Shown piece after piece: positions 18,010 through 25,719 of a DNA stretch of 38,932 nucleotides. Source of the stretch: DAONJL01 sp035405645 [NCBI: bacterium] (GTDB lineage: Bacteria; JAGOBX01; DAONJL01); the NCBI GenBank assembly GCA_035405645.1, contig DAONJL010000020.1, forward strand, positions 1-38,932, given 5' to 3'. The notes under the pieces are model-generated. The model worked only from the letters and a program-made list of their open reading frames with translations, had not been told where the DNA came from and ran no database searches. Numbering within the stretch: the stretch's first letter is position 1; every line of letters begins with the position of its first letter. Made by a program: the position numbers and the translations under genes.

Positions 18010-19129
18010 ATACTTTCTCTATTTCCTCTGCCATCTTTTGTGCTGAAAATTTTTCGGTTAATAATGAATAACTATGACAAATAAATTTTTCTCTTAATTC
18101 TTTTGAATAATATAATTTCAAAATAGCATTTACTAAACCATTTACATCATCTGGTTCAATAAGCAATCCATTGTATTCATTCATAATTAAATCTACTATT
18201 CCACCAACATTTGTTGCAATTACAGGAACTTTTGCAGCAAATGATTCAAGTATTACTCTGCCCATTCCTTCAAATGATGAAATTAAAAGTGATATATTAA
18301 AGACAGAATAATATTGTTCTACATTTTCTGTAAATCCTGTTAATATAACATATTCTTTTAAATTATTTTCATTTATAAAATTTTCAATTTTTTCTTTCAA
18401 ATAACCTTCACCAACAAACAAAATTTTTAATTCTGGTATTTTATTTATTAGTATTTTTGTTGCTTTTAAAATTGTAATATGTCCTTTACCTTCCCATAAT
18501 TTTGCTACTTCGCCTATTATAAAATTTTTCTCTGAAATATTATATTTTTTATAAATTTCATTTTTGTATTTATTACAATTCTGGAATTTTTCTAATTCTA
18601 TACCACTATATATTTTATATGTATGTTCAGGTTTATATATTTTATATTTTTTTGCCCAATCAATTAATGGTTGAGAAATAAAAATCATTTCATCACAAAA
18701 ATTAACACCAATTTTTTCAAGAAATAAAAAAATTATTCGCCAGATAAACTTTTCTTTATTATGAAATGCAAATCCGTGAACAGTATGAACAATTTTTGGC
18801 ACCCCAACTAACCAGGCTGCCAATCTACCTATAAATCCTGCTTTTGAATTATGAGTATGAACTATATCAAATTTTTCTTTTTTTAATAATTTAATTAACT
18901 CAATTAATGCTAATATATCTTTTACTGGATTTACTGGATTATCCATATATTTTAATGAAATAAATCTAAAACCAGAATTTATAACTAAATCCTGTAATTT
19001 ACCATTTCCTTTGCAAGCAAGTGCTACTTCATATTTTTCTTTATTTATTAATTTCATTGATAAGTATGTATTTAATCCAGATCCACTTATTACTGGTAAT
19101 GTATGTATATGTAAAACTTTTTTCTTCAT
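17999..19129 (-). CDS. GT4-family glycosyltransferase
   Basis: The 376-residue GT-B enzyme has an N-terminal half opening KKVLHIHTLPVISGSGLNTYL, with FDIVHTHNSKAGFIGRLAAW and KIVHTVHGFAFH typical of capsule and exopolysaccharide glycosyltransferases (Glyco_transf_4). The donor domain carries IIGEVAKLWEGKGHITILKA, LKILFVGEGYLKEKI and a full E-x7-E motif in SSFEGMGRVILESFAAKVPVIATNVGG. Unlike the GT4 at 4409-5581, both glutamates are present. It overlaps the methyltransferase gene by four bases, forming a small surface-glycan block inside the mutL operon. Confidence 0.92.
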   Translation of the reverse strand: MKKKVLHIHTLPVISGSGLNTYLSMKLINKEKYEVALACKGNGKLQDLVINSGFRFISLKYMDNPVNPVKDILALIELIKLLKKEKFDIVHTHNSKAGFIGRLAAWLVGVPKIVHTVHGFAFHNKEKFIWRIIFLFLEKIGVNFCDEMIFISQPLIDWAKKYKIYKPEHTYKIYSGIELEKFQNCNKYKNEIYKKYNISEKNFIIGEVAKLWEGKGHITILKATKILINKIPELKILFVGEGYLKEKIENFINENNLKEYVILTGFTENVEQYYSVFNISLLISSFEGMGRVILESFAAKVPVIATNVGGIVDLIMNEYNGLLIEPDDVNGLVNAILKLYYSKELREKFICHSYSLLTEKFSAQKMAEEIEKVYEK

Positions 19130-19770
19130 TTTATTTTTTGAAAAATAAAATACATTTCACCTTTTGATAATAAATTTATTTTTGTCATTTCAAAAATTAT
19201 TGAAATAAAACGCATTATTAATTTTTTAAATATTTTTCTTTTGGCGGTTTTATCGAGAAAAGATAAACCTGAATCATATTCTTTATAACATAACAAAACA
19301 AAATTATTTTTATAACATAAATCACAAATTTTTTTAAATGAAAATAATTGTATATGTGCTTGTTTTCCTCTTTTAAATATTTGCGCCAAAAAACCAAGTA
19401 ATCGATAAAGCAAATCCTGAAATGAATACCATTTTGGAACAGCAATTATTAAATAACCGTTTGGTTTAAGAACTTTATTTATAGAAGAAATAATTTTATC
19501 AGGAAAATAAGTATGTTCTAATACATATTTTAAAATACTGATGTCAAATATCTCTTTTTTAAAAGGTAAAAAAACAATATCAGCATAAATAAAATTATTC
19601 TTTTTTTCAGGTAAATAAGATATATCATTATCCAGAAAAATTACTTTTGAATTTTCTGAATAAAAAAAACTACCCTGTCGTGAACCAGCATCTAATATAT
19701 ATTTGTTTGTTTGTAATATTTTATTTAATAAAATTGAAAAATTATCATTCATTTGTTTTTCGATATTCAT
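19126..19770 (-). CDS. Class I SAM-dependent methyltransferase (Methyltransf_11-like)
   Basis: The 214-residue methyltransferase shows motif I as ILDAGSRQGSFF, the acidic end of strand 2 as VIFLDNDISYL, IYADIVFLPFKKEIFDISILKYVLEHTYFPDKII (motifs II-III), and LKPNGYLIIAVPKW (post-motif III). HTYFP and the YSFQDLLYRLLG region resemble small-molecule or glycan methyltransferases encoded beside glycosyltransferases. The start at 19770 overlaps the nuoE-like gene by 26 bases. An in-frame ATG at 19752 (residue 7) would reduce the overlap to eight bases and keep the whole domain. Neither start has a strong Shine-Dalgarno. Confidence 0.87.
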   Translation of the reverse strand: MNIEKQMNDNFSILLNKILQTNKYILDAGSRQGSFFYSENSKVIFLDNDISYLPEKKNNFIYADIVFLPFKKEIFDISILKYVLEHTYFPDKIISSINKVLKPNGYLIIAVPKWYSFQDLLYRLLGFLAQIFKRGKQAHIQLFSFKKICDLCYKNNFVLLCYKEYDSGLSFLDKTAKRKIFKKLIMRFISIIFEMTKINLLSKGEMYFIFQKIK

Positions 19771-20218
19771 CTAAAATTTTTTTTATTTTTTTTGTTGTTA
19801 ATTTACCATATACTTTCTCATTTATCATAATAGCAGGTGCTAAACTACAACAACCAAGACAGGCAACTTTTTCTAATGAAAATAGACCATCTTTTGTTGT
19901 TTCATTTATATTAATATTTAATTGTCTTTTAAATTCCTCAGTAATTTCAATTGCTGAATTTATATGACACGCTGTGCCATGACAAATTTTAATTATATTT
20001 TTCCCTGGTGGTGTTAATTTAAAGTGTTTATAAAAAGTAACAACTCCAAATATTTCTGTTGGTTTCATTTCTAATTTTTCTGCGATTTTACTAATTATTT
20101 CTGGACTTATATAATTAAATTCATTTTGTATTGCCTGTAAAATTGTTATTAGATTATTTTTTGAATTACCAATTTCATTTATAATCTGATTTATTTTTTC
20201 TGTTGCTTCTAAATTCAT
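19745..20218 (-). CDS. NuoE/HndA-type thioredoxin-like [2Fe-2S] subunit
   Basis: The 157-residue protein is of the 24-kDa subunit family of NADH:quinone oxidoreductase and of electron-bifurcating or NAD(P)-dependent hydrogenases. The N-terminal helical bundle (ITILQAIQNEFNYISPEIISKIAE, then EIFGVVTFYKHF) leads into the thioredoxin-like [2Fe-2S] domain. Its four cysteines follow C-x4-C and C-x3-C: Cys79 and Cys84 in CHGTAC, Cys120 and Cys124 in CLGCC. The ATG at 20218 is chosen because AAGGAG stands close upstream; a longer frame to 20293 adds a basic non-conserved stretch inside mutL. No NuoF/HydB partner or hydrogenase gene is in the window, so it is an orphan within the mutL operon. Confidence 0.92.
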   Translation of the reverse strand: MNLEATEKINQIINEIGNSKNNLITILQAIQNEFNYISPEIISKIAEKLEMKPTEIFGVVTFYKHFKLTPPGKNIIKICHGTACHINSAIEITEEFKRQLNININETTKDGLFSLEKVACLGCCSLAPAIMINEKVYGKLTTKKIKKILDEYRKTNE

Positions 20219-20220
20219 AG

Positions 20221-21996
20221 TTATCTCCTTAAAAATAATTTTTCTATTTCTTCTTTTCTTATTTTGATTTTTACTGGTCTGCCGTGTGGACAAAAATATG
20301 GATTTATTATTTCTTCGGATAATTTAATTAGTTCACTAATTTCAGAATGAATTAATTTATCTCCAGCTTTTACTGCTGCTTTACATGCTGTTGTTGCTAT
20401 AATAAAATCAATAAATTCAAATTCTGTCTGCTTACTATTCTCAAATTTTTCTAATATATCATCAATAATATTTATCATTAACTTTGTATCAGATGAACGC
20501 TTACCTAATAAAATAGGCACACTATGAATAATAATTGAATTAAATCCAAATACTTCAATTTCAAAGCCTGCTTTTAAAAATAAATCTTTTATCTTATTAA
20601 TTATTTCAATCTCTTTTTTTGTTATTTCTATAGTTATTGGTAATAAAAGCCTTTGAGATTTTATTTCTTTATTTTCAAAAGATTTCTTTAAGCGTGAATA
20701 TAAAATTTTTTCGTGTAATGCATGCTGGTCAATTATTATTAAATCATTATTTTCTTCAAATAATAAATAAGTCGAAAATAACTGTCCAATAAAATGTGCT
20801 TTTTTTAGATTTAATGTTTCTGATTTTATCTCAATATCTTCTTTTTTCTCTATTTTCGTTTCATCAGCACTAAATAATTTTTCATTTTGCTCAATTCTTT
20901 TTTCTATTATTATTTTTGCCTCTGATAAATTTGAATTAAATGATTGTTCTGTTATTTTAAAATTCTGTATTTTTTCTATTTTTATTTCTGGTGTATATGC
21001 TAAATCTTCTTTTATTAATTCTTTTTTTAATGAATTTATTATTAGTTCTCTTATATAATATTCATTAGAAAATTTAATTTCCCGTTTTGTTGGATGGACA
21101 TTTACATCAATTAAAGTAGGGTCAATATTTAAAAATAAAAAAAATACTGGATAAACATCTTTTGGCATTAATGAAGAATATACATATTCAACAGCATAAG
21201 TAATTGGTAATGATTTTACAAACCGTGCATTTACATAAATATATTGATATTTCCTTGAAATTTTATTTATTTCAGGTTTGCCGAAGTATCCATTTAATTT
21301 TATATTTTTATTTTCATTGTTTTCTATAAAAATTAATTTATCTGAAATTTCACTACCAAAAATTGAATATATTCTTTCAAATATTGAATTTACTTTTGGT
21401 AAATTATAAACTTCTTTATTATCAACAAATAAGATAAAATGAATATCAGGATGAACAATTGCGAAATTTATAAAATTATCAATAATATTTGAAAGTTCGG
21501 TTTGTGAAGTTTTTAAATATTTTTTTCTGGCTGGTGTATTAAAAAAAAGATTACGAACTTCAATAATAGTTCCTTCTGGTGTGCCAATATTTCTAACATC
21601 CTGAAAATTTCCTCCCCGTATTATTACTTCTGTTCCTTCTAATTTATCTTTCTGCTTTGTTCGTAATTTAATTTCTGAAACAGCAGCAATAGATGGCAAA
21701 GCTTCGCCACGAAAACCATAAGAACTTATATTAAATAAATCATTATCAGTTTTAATCTTACTTGTTGCATAACGCTGAAAACAAAGCACTGCATCTTCCT
21801 TATCCATTCCAATACCATTATCAGTAATTTTAATTAATGATTTGCCGGCATTTAAAATTTCGACTAAAATATATGTTGCTTTCGCATCAATAGAATTTTC
21901 AATTAATTCTTTTACTACTGATGCAGGCCGCTCAATTACTTCGCCTGCTGCTATTTTATTTGATAATGTTTCATTTAATATATTTATTATTCCCAT
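20221..21996 (-). CDS. mutL: DNA mismatch repair protein MutL
   Basis: This 591-residue matchmaker couples MutS mismatch recognition to strand incision. The N-terminal GHKL ATPase motifs are complete: NKIAAGEVIERPASVVKELI, ENSIDAKA, DNGIGM, YATSKI and SYGFRGEALPSI, with NTPARKKYL and DVNVHPTKREIKF. The C-terminal dimerisation/endonuclease domain has DQHALHEKILYS (423-434), ACKAAVKAGDK and FCPHGRPVK. The metal-binding motif DQHA-x2-E-x4-E is present except that the last Glu is Ser434. The ATG lies 14 nt after the tRNA-Pro 3' end and has no Shine-Dalgarno. The nuoE-like gene starts two bases after its stop. Confidence 0.97.
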   Translation of the reverse strand: MGIINILNETLSNKIAAGEVIERPASVVKELIENSIDAKATYILVEILNAGKSLIKITDNGIGMDKEDAVLCFQRYATSKIKTDNDLFNISSYGFRGEALPSIAAVSEIKLRTKQKDKLEGTEVIIRGGNFQDVRNIGTPEGTIIEVRNLFFNTPARKKYLKTSQTELSNIIDNFINFAIVHPDIHFILFVDNKEVYNLPKVNSIFERIYSIFGSEISDKLIFIENNENKNIKLNGYFGKPEINKISRKYQYIYVNARFVKSLPITYAVEYVYSSLMPKDVYPVFFLFLNIDPTLIDVNVHPTKREIKFSNEYYIRELIINSLKKELIKEDLAYTPEIKIEKIQNFKITEQSFNSNLSEAKIIIEKRIEQNEKLFSADETKIEKKEDIEIKSETLNLKKAHFIGQLFSTYLLFEENNDLIIIDQHALHEKILYSRLKKSFENKEIKSQRLLLPITIEITKKEIEIINKIKDLFLKAGFEIEVFGFNSIIIHSVPILLGKRSSDTKLMINIIDDILEKFENSKQTEFEFIDFIIATTACKAAVKAGDKLIHSEISELIKLSEEIINPYFCPHGRPVKIKIRKEEIEKLFLRR

Positions 21997-22010
21997 AAAT
22001 AATAAAATAT

Positions 22011-22084
22011 CGGGATGGGGGGATTTGAACCCCCGACAACCTGGTCCCGAACCAGGTGCGCTAGCCGGGCTGCGCTACATCCCG
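22011..22084 (-). tRNA. tRNA-Pro (anticodon CGG)
   Basis: The 74-nt cloverleaf is fully paired. The acceptor stem is CGGGATG/CATCCCG, the D stem GCGC/GCGC, the anticodon stem CCTGG/CCAGG around a loop TTCGGGA, and the T stem GGGGG/CCCCC with loop TTCAAAT. Anticodon positions 34-36 are CGG, reading CCG, and G37 is as expected for proline tRNAs. The CCA end is not encoded. It stands directly upstream of mutL and behind its own promoter. Confidence 0.95.
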
Positions 22085-22416
22085 TTAGTAATTTCATAAT
22101 TTTTTTTGGAATTTTAAATATATTATCTCTTTTAGTCAATACAAAAATAAAATAGAGTTGGAAAATATCCCAGCCATAATATACCCCTTTCTTAATTTTA
22201 CTTAATTTTTTATGCTTATCAATCATATTATGGACAAATCTCTTATTTGATAATGCAACAGTTATTTTTTGAAAAAGCAGAAATATTTTTTTAAAATTTA
22301 GAACTTTGAATAAGATTAAAATAATCGCAAAACAGACTATTTTTGAATTAGATAATTTTAATATTTTTAAAAAATTTTATTTAATTATTTTGAAAATAAG
22401 AACTATCAAAATTTTT
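22085..22416. other. Intergenic region between modC and tRNA-Pro
   Basis: The 332-bp gap between the modC stop and the tRNA gene holds the tRNA promoter near 22111-22139. The rest is plain AT-rich DNA with no convincing reading frame, tRNA or strong hairpin. A 79-codon frame running through the tRNA on the minus strand is not a gene. Confidence 0.6.
22111..22139 (-). promoter_or_regulatory. Sigma-70 promoter for the tRNA-Pro/mutL unit
   Basis: On the minus strand TTGACT (22139-22134) is followed by 17 bp and TAAAAT (22116-22111). The predicted start near 22104 is about 20 nt before the mature tRNA 5' end. The same hexamers and spacing occur in front of the TonB receptor gene. Confidence 0.72.
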
Positions 22417-23493
22417 TCATTTTTCAAAAATAGAAATACCTTTTAACCATATACCAATTTTAATTTTTTTACCAATAAAAAGAGAATGACGATGATAAAT
22501 ATAAATAGGAAAAATAAGTTCAAAATCAACAACAGAACGAACAAGCAAAATACAGGTATCAAATAAAAAATAAGCACTTATAATTTCACCATCATATAAA
22601 TTATCTTTTAATTCTTCTCTGATTGGAAAATTTTCTTTTATTATTTTTATATCCTGTGCTCGAATTGAAAATTTTACTTCATCGCCTTTATGATATTTAT
22701 TACCTTCATTATTTGCTATTATTCTTAATTTTTCTGATTGAATAATAATTTTATCTTCTAATGTATCTATAACTTTCCCTGCAAAAATATTTTTATAACC
22801 TAAATATTTTGCTACATTCTCATTTTTTGGTTTATTAAAAACATCATTTTGATTACCATATTGAATTATTTCGCCATTTATTAAAATTGCAATTTTATTA
22901 CCAAGTAAAGCAGCTTCATCTAAATTATGTGTTATATGCATTACTGGAATTTTAAAGATTTTTATAATTTCTTTTATTTCAAACCATAACGATTTTTTTA
23001 AACCAATATCAATAGCAGAAAAAGGTTCATCAAGAATAATAAATTTTGGTTCAATAATAAGTGCTCTTGCAAGTGCTACTCTTTGTTTTTCACCACCTGA
23101 TAAATTTTCAACACTTCTAAAAAGTAAATTCTCCAATTTTAAAATTTTTATTAGTTCTTCAAATTTATTTTTTATTTCTTGAAATTTTATTTTTCGCATC
23201 TTTATTCCAAATAAAATATTTTCCTGAACTTTCATATTTGGAAAAAGTGCATAATTTTGTGGAACATAACCAATCATTCTATCTTCAACTAATTTATTTG
23301 TTATATCTTTTTCATCAATTATTATCTTCCCTTTTTTTATTTTATAGAAACCACAAATACATTTTGCTAATGTAGTTTTTCCACTACCTGATGGTCCAAG
23401 TAAAACAAAATAATCATCATCTAATATTTCAATTGAAATATTCTTTAATTCAAATTTGTCAGTATTAAAATTTAATTCACTTACTCTTATCAT
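22417..23493 (-). CDS. modC: Molybdate/tungstate-type ABC transporter, ATP-binding subunit
   Basis: The 358-residue importer ATPase has Walker A GPSGSGKT (33-40), the Q-loop at Gln79 (VPQNYALFP), signature LSGGEKQR (131-138), Walker B FIILDEP (151-157), a D-loop (SAID) and the switch histidine in MHITHNLDEA. The C-terminal 120 residues (KVIDTLEDKIIIQSEKLRII, then KFSIRAQDIKII) form a TOBE-like regulatory domain, as in ModC/WtpC/CysA. Assignment to molybdate or tungstate, over sulfate, rests on gene order (modA-modB-modC) and the single permease. It overlaps modB by four bases. Oxyanion specificity between molybdate and tungstate cannot be told from this subunit. Confidence 0.88.
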   Translation of the reverse strand: MIRVSELNFNTDKFELKNISIEILDDDYFVLLGPSGSGKTTLAKCICGFYKIKKGKIIIDEKDITNKLVEDRMIGYVPQNYALFPNMKVQENILFGIKMRKIKFQEIKNKFEELIKILKLENLLFRSVENLSGGEKQRVALARALIIEPKFIILDEPFSAIDIGLKKSLWFEIKEIIKIFKIPVMHITHNLDEAALLGNKIAILINGEIIQYGNQNDVFNKPKNENVAKYLGYKNIFAGKVIDTLEDKIIIQSEKLRIIANNEGNKYHKGDEVKFSIRAQDIKIIKENFPIREELKDNLYDGEIISAYFLFDTCILLVRSVVDFELIFPIYIYHRHSLFIGKKIKIGIWLKGISIFEK

Positions 23494-24266
23494 AATTTTA
23501 TTTGCTTAAGTAAAAATAATATAAAAAAAGAAATAGATATAGAAATCAAAGTTAGAATTGCCATAAGATAAATATTGCCACTTGATAATGATAAATAGAT
23601 AGCAATTGGTAATGTTTCTGTTTTAAAAGGAGTAGCACCTGCAAGAGTTACCGAAGCACCGAATTCACTAAATGCACGAGCAAATGCAAGTAAAAAAGTA
23701 TATAATAATCCTTTTTTTGCTAATGGTAGTAAAATATATATAAATGTATTAATCTTTTTAGCACCTAAACTTCTTGCTATTTCTTCATACTCAATATTTA
23801 TTGAATCAAAAGTAACTTTTAATAAATTTACAGAAACACCAAAAGCAACAATTAATTGTGCTAAAATTAAACCCGGCACTTCAAAAACAAATCTAATAAA
23901 AGTATTTTCTATAAATATTCCAATAGGAGTTTTAAAAAAAATTAAAAACATTGTTCCTAAAGCAACAGGTGAAATTATCATTGGAAAAAATAAAATAATT
24001 TCAATTAAATTTTTTAAGGGAAATGTATATCTTGAAAGCAAATAAGCAATTGGTAAACTGAAAATAAGAGAAAATATTGATGAAATAAATGATGTAATTA
24101 AACTGATTTTAATTGCAAAATAAATTTCTTTTTTTAAGTATTCATTATTAAATAAATTTTTTTCAGGATTAATAAAACGGAAAATAGATAAAATAATTGA
24201 TAAAAAAAAGAAAACAAAAAAAAATAAAATTAACCAGCAAGCAACAAGAAAAATTTTATTCTTCAT
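23490..24266 (-). CDS. modB: Molybdate/tungstate-type ABC transporter, permease subunit
   Basis: The 258-residue inner-membrane protein has about six transmembrane segments and the MetI-like fold. The EAA coupling loop is clear (EEIARSLGAKKINTFIYILLPL). FSEFGASVTLAGATPFKTETLPIAIYLSLSSG is the conserved region of the ModB/WtpB/CysT group. Its start overlaps the modA stop as TAATG and its stop overlaps the modC start, so the three subunits are translationally coupled. Confidence 0.92.
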   Translation of the reverse strand: MKNKIFLVACWLILFFFVFFFLSIILSIFRFINPEKNLFNNEYLKKEIYFAIKISLITSFISSIFSLIFSLPIAYLLSRYTFPLKNLIEIILFFPMIISPVALGTMFLIFFKTPIGIFIENTFIRFVFEVPGLILAQLIVAFGVSVNLLKVTFDSINIEYEEIARSLGAKKINTFIYILLPLAKKGLLYTFLLAFARAFSEFGASVTLAGATPFKTETLPIAIYLSLSSGNIYLMAILTLISISISFFILFLLKQIKL

Positions 24267-25105
24267 TATTTTGCTATAATCTTAAAATATTTTTCTGGAA
24301 TAGTATAGTCTCCGCCAATTTTTGCTTTTGGTGCAAATTTTCTCGCTTCTTCTTCTTTTACTAAATAACCATACTTTCTTAATATTTCCTGTGATTTTTC
24401 TTCATAAAGATAATTTATAAATTTATTTGTTGTTTCTTTATCTTTAATAAAAATTGGAATAGCAATAGCAATATATGAAAGTCGTGGTATCTGTTCTGAA
24501 GGTATTAAAATTAATTCTGCCTCATCAGGATACCAATATTTAAAAACACGCCATCCTATAATTACATCAACAGTTTTAAGTGGTATTTGATTTGCAGCAT
24601 CCTCACAACTTTTTGCAAATACTGTTATATTTGGTATAACTGTTTCTAATAAATTATTATAGTCTAAAACTTCGACTGCATAAAGTCCAACACAAACTGA
24701 AACAGGATTTGCTATAGATATACGAACACCCTTTTTAGTTAAATCATTTAATGATTTTATTTTAGCAGGATTTCCTTTTGGCGTTAAAAGTGCAGGAACT
24801 AAATATGTTAAAATTCTATCTGTGCCTTTTATTAATAATTTTTTATCAAAACCTTTTTGAATAAAATCAGGTGAGCCTGCAAGATATAAATCACCTTTTT
24901 TTGATAATTCTATTTGACTTAGTAAAACACCAGAACCATGATAAATTACATTAACTTTATTATTTGTTTCTCTCTGAAAATTTAAAATAATCTCATCCAT
25001 AGGAACTTTAACAGCAGACCCACAAAAAAAGTCAATCGATTTTTCATTATCAGCGAATAAACATAAAGCAAAAAGAAAAAAGAAAAATAAAAAAATAACT
25101 TTCAT
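24266..25105 (-). CDS. modA: Molybdate/tungstate-type ABC transporter, periplasmic binding protein
   Basis: The 279-residue secreted binding protein has a signal peptide (MKVIFLFFFFLFALCLFA, cleavage near residue 18-19) and the oxyanion-binding-protein opening IDFFCGSAVKVPMDEI. HGSGVLLSQIELSKKGDLYLAGSPDF and IANPVSVCVGLYAVEVL correspond to the ModA ligand-binding segments. The ATG at 25105 is chosen because AAGGAGGT lies at ideal spacing; a longer frame to 25213 is open but has no signal-peptide logic. The class (solute-binding family with ModA) is sure, while molybdate against tungstate is not. Confidence 0.88.
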   Translation of the reverse strand: MKVIFLFFFFLFALCLFADNEKSIDFFCGSAVKVPMDEIILNFQRETNNKVNVIYHGSGVLLSQIELSKKGDLYLAGSPDFIQKGFDKKLLIKGTDRILTYLVPALLTPKGNPAKIKSLNDLTKKGVRISIANPVSVCVGLYAVEVLDYNNLLETVIPNITVFAKSCEDAANQIPLKTVDVIIGWRVFKYWYPDEAELILIPSEQIPRLSYIAIAIPIFIKDKETTNKFINYLYEEKSQEILRKYGYLVKEEEARKFAPKAKIGGDYTIPEKYFKIIAK

Positions 25106-25110
25106 AAAAT

Positions 25111-25190
25111 ACCTCCTTAATTTTTTAAAAATTTTAAGCCATTTAAAAAAGAAAATAAAAAAGAATTTTAATATAAAACACCTCCTTAAA
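25111..25190 (-). promoter_or_regulatory. Duplicated ribosome-binding sites in the modA leader
   Basis: The leader holds the string TTAAGGAGGT twice. The 3' copy (about 25111-25120) is followed by ATTTTATG, the real modA start. The 5' copy (about 25180-25190) is followed by GTTTTATA, so an ATA stands where the second has ATG, in the same frame. This could be a decayed duplication, a standby ribosome site, or part of a leader that folds to control translation. Confidence 0.5.
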
Positions 25191-25192
25191 TC

Positions 25193-25226
25193 AATTTGCA
25201 TTTTAATGCACATTAAAATGTAAATT
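25193..25226. promoter_or_regulatory. Candidate operator: 34-bp palindrome over the modABC promoter
   Basis: The core is a perfect inverted repeat CATTTTAATG (25199-25208), a two-base centre, then CATTAAAATG (25211-25220). One mismatched pair and then five more pairs (AATTT/AAATT) extend it to 16-bp arms. The centre falls at the predicted transcription start and one arm covers the -10 box, the position for a dimeric repressor. It does not match the E. coli ModE site as I know it, so the regulator is unidentified. Confidence 0.7.
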
Positions 25227-25245
25227 AAAAATAACTTTCTGTCAA
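25217..25245 (-). promoter_or_regulatory. Sigma-70 promoter for modABC
   Basis: On the minus strand a perfect TTGACA (25245-25240) is separated by 17 bp from TACATT (25222-25217). The predicted start near 25210 gives a leader of about 105 nt before the modA ATG. Confidence 0.7.
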
Positions 25246-25532
25246 GTCTTTTTAAAATTATTTTCTGAATTTTAATCCAAATTTTTTATTAATATTATAA
25301 AAAAAAATTTTAAATTAATTAAAAATTTTTTTATTTAAATTTTTTAATATTTAAATAAATAACAAATAAATGCTCTATATTTTAGTATTTTATATTTTAC
25401 AATGTATGTTTTATAATGGATGTTATTTTTATTATTTATGAGACCTTTTTAAAAACTCAATTTTAAATAATTTCATTTATATTTTTATTCTTTTCTGATA
25501 TATAAAAATTTATCAATATAAATATAATCGAA

Positions 25533-25559
25533 CTATTTGTGTTATTTGTGCTATTAGTA
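25533..25559. repeat. Three tandem 9-bp units
   Basis: Units CTATTTGTG, TTATTTGTG and CTATTAGTA follow each other directly. The first two differ at one base; the third is more diverged. Confidence 0.5.
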
Positions 25560-25625
25560 GCGAAAAGTCAAATAAAAAGTGAAGAAAAGTTAAAGGTGAG
25601 TTTGAGTTAAAAAGTAAGCTTGAAT

Positions 25626-25677
25626 TTAAAGTGAACTTAAGTAAAAAAAACTTAAGGCACTTTAATTTACTTAAGTA
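25626..25677. repeat. Overlapping inverted repeats built on CTTAAG
   Basis: One hairpin pairs TTAAAGTG-AA-CTTAAG (25626-25641) with CTTAAG-G-CACTTTAA (25651-25665), 14 pairs with a small internal loop and a nine-base loop. An alternative pairs ACTTAAGTAAA (25635-25645) with TTTACTTAAGT (25667-25677), 11 perfect pairs. The two are mutually exclusive. They could be a REP-like element, a terminator-type structure, or the end of a lost mobile element. Confidence 0.55.
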
Positions 25678-25719
25678 CTCTTTAGAAAATAGGGACAGCC
25701 GTCACCTCTTCAACTCAAA

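Noticed and set aside
19745-20293. A longer nuoE-like frame starting at 20293
   Set aside because: The first 25 codons lie inside mutL, are basic and not conserved; the ATG at 20218 has AAGGAG at proper spacing.
21987-22226. A 79-codon minus-strand frame with ARLAHLVRDQVVGGSNPP
   Set aside because: It is a translation of the tRNA-Pro gene, a well-known source of false hypothetical proteins, and has no ribosome-binding site.
24266-25213. A longer modA frame starting at 25213
   Set aside because: It would start within the palindrome at the predicted transcription start, adds a basic hydrophobic tract before the signal peptide, and lacks the AAGGAGGT that precedes the ATG at 25105.
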